Below, piece after piece: positions 50,833-51,763 of a stretch of 51,763 nt of DNA. Position 1 is the stretch's first letter. Each line of letters opens with the position of its first letter. The DNA is from Zygnema circumcarinatum. Lineage: Eukaryota > Streptophyta > Zygnematophyceae > Zygnematales > Zygnemataceae. A program made the translations under genes and the position numbers. The DNA lies in contig CM074811.1 in the NCBI GenBank assembly GCA_037447605.1, forward strand, positions 3,659,299 to 3,711,061, read 5' to 3'. The notes below the pieces were generated by a model that was not told the DNA's origin, searched no databases, and saw only the letters and a list, made by a program, of their open reading frames with translations.

Positions 50833-51763
50833 GGGAGCTCAGCATGTGCGCATGGTGCCTTGCAGGCGACTAGAGGAATTGCCGGCACATGGGCAAAATG
50901 CACGGGCTGCCCAATTTCTCCATCCCTCCCTCTTTCTTTTACTGTATGACAAGGACACGTGATAGGGCTTCAAGTTCTGCGGGATGCCAACCTCTTGCAG
51001 GGGAGAGCGCTCTAGAGGGATCTACCGGTTAGGAGTCTCGATCATGTCTGTACATGCTGTACTAGCGTTGAACTGCCAGTGGCACTTGTGAGGACGCCCA
51101 TTCAGGCGGAAGTGGTAGAGGGCGCAGCGCTGTCACATTCTGCGGACTGTCGGGCACACAACCTGCAGGAAGGATGCATCGAGGAATTTGGGGGAGGGGG
51201 GTGGGGGGTTAGAACATTATCTGCCTTTTGGAGGACCGCATGCTGCCGACTGCTGCGGGGTGCGGCTGCCTCGTCTGTAATGCTTCCGAGGCCGCCCCGG
51301 CTTTACCCCATGCGAACAATAAGATGCGCCTGTTCCAATCAAGGGAACGGCGAATAAAGGCAAAGCACCAAATTCATTCTCACACGTTAAAAATGTTCTC
51401 ATCGTGTGGGCTGTGCTAGACTGGTATGAAAGTGAAGGCAGGGAGTCGCAGAAGCTCTGCGTCCTCTGGGTGGGCCACTCGTCTCACAAAGTTGAGCCCC
51501 GTGAAGAGAGATATAATAGGCGACAGCGTGGAGACCCATCTGTCACCATTTACGCGCAAAACGACCTGAGAGAATCCGAACGAAGCAAGGTGTTGATTTC
51601 AAGGTTAAGCGAAGCTTGAACTTTTGAGAGAATCACATCGGACTTTTCAGATACATGGCAAAGTCATCGTAGAGTTAGCATGGAAATTCACCGTTAATCT
51701 TAGACGCCTCATATTCATTCAGAGAAGAAAAAAGTCCGAATAAACTTCTAGTTTCACCAAAGT
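50833..51763. other. Region downstream of the YTH gene to window end
   Basis: This probably contains the YTH gene 3' untranslated region and, depending on splicing, a coding extension up to 50962. Frames at 51079-51357 and 51404-51619 have no recognisable domain and no splice context I can support. Nothing else is seen. Confidence 0.35.

Overview
This is a nuclear scaffold from a green-lineage eukaryote, most likely a streptophyte-type green alga. Three observations support this. (a) Every gene is split by many short GT-AG introns, 11-17 in the longer genes. (b) One gene encodes chlorophyll b reductase NOL, so the organism makes chlorophyll b. (c) The adenylate kinase-DUF1995 fusion and the class-XII-type bHLH factor are forms known from plants. 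I cannot name the species from sequence alone. All gene models were assembled by hand: exons were joined only where splice sites, reading phase and family conservation agreed. Coordinates given are CDS spans and exons are listed in each entry.

Layout. Positions 1 to about 1140 are AT-rich, organelle-like DNA with an organelle-type tRNA-His(GUG) and a perfect stem-loop. This is either an organelle insertion or an assembly junction. A foldback element with long terminal inverted repeats lies at 1388-1928. Eight protein-coding genes follow: a cyanobacterial/plastid-type LpxB-like glycosyltransferase (minus), an unidentified coiled-coil protein (plus), DNA polymerase delta subunit 4 (plus), NOL (minus), an unidentified seven-helix membrane protein (plus), a bHLH transcription factor (minus), the plastid AMK5-type adenylate kinase-DUF1995 fusion (minus), and a YTH-domain m6A reader (plus).

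Three gene pairs are head to head with spacers of about 400, 370 and 240 bp (LpxB/coiled-coil, NOL/7TM, AMK5/YTH), so shared bidirectional promoters are likely. Introns and spacers carry many tandem repeats: a CATGCATCRC array touching a splice acceptor, a 53-bp minisatellite, (CAGA)n, (GA)n and (ATG)n. They also carry several hairpins.

The genes do not form one pathway. At least three products (LpxB-like, NOL, AMK5) look plastid-targeted; the others act in replication, transcription, mRNA recognition and membranes. I found no obviously new multi-gene system. The most unusual items are the plastid-type LpxB homologue, the YTH protein with no zinc fingers in the model and an RS-like tail, the unidentified 7TM and coiled-coil proteins, and the foldback structures.
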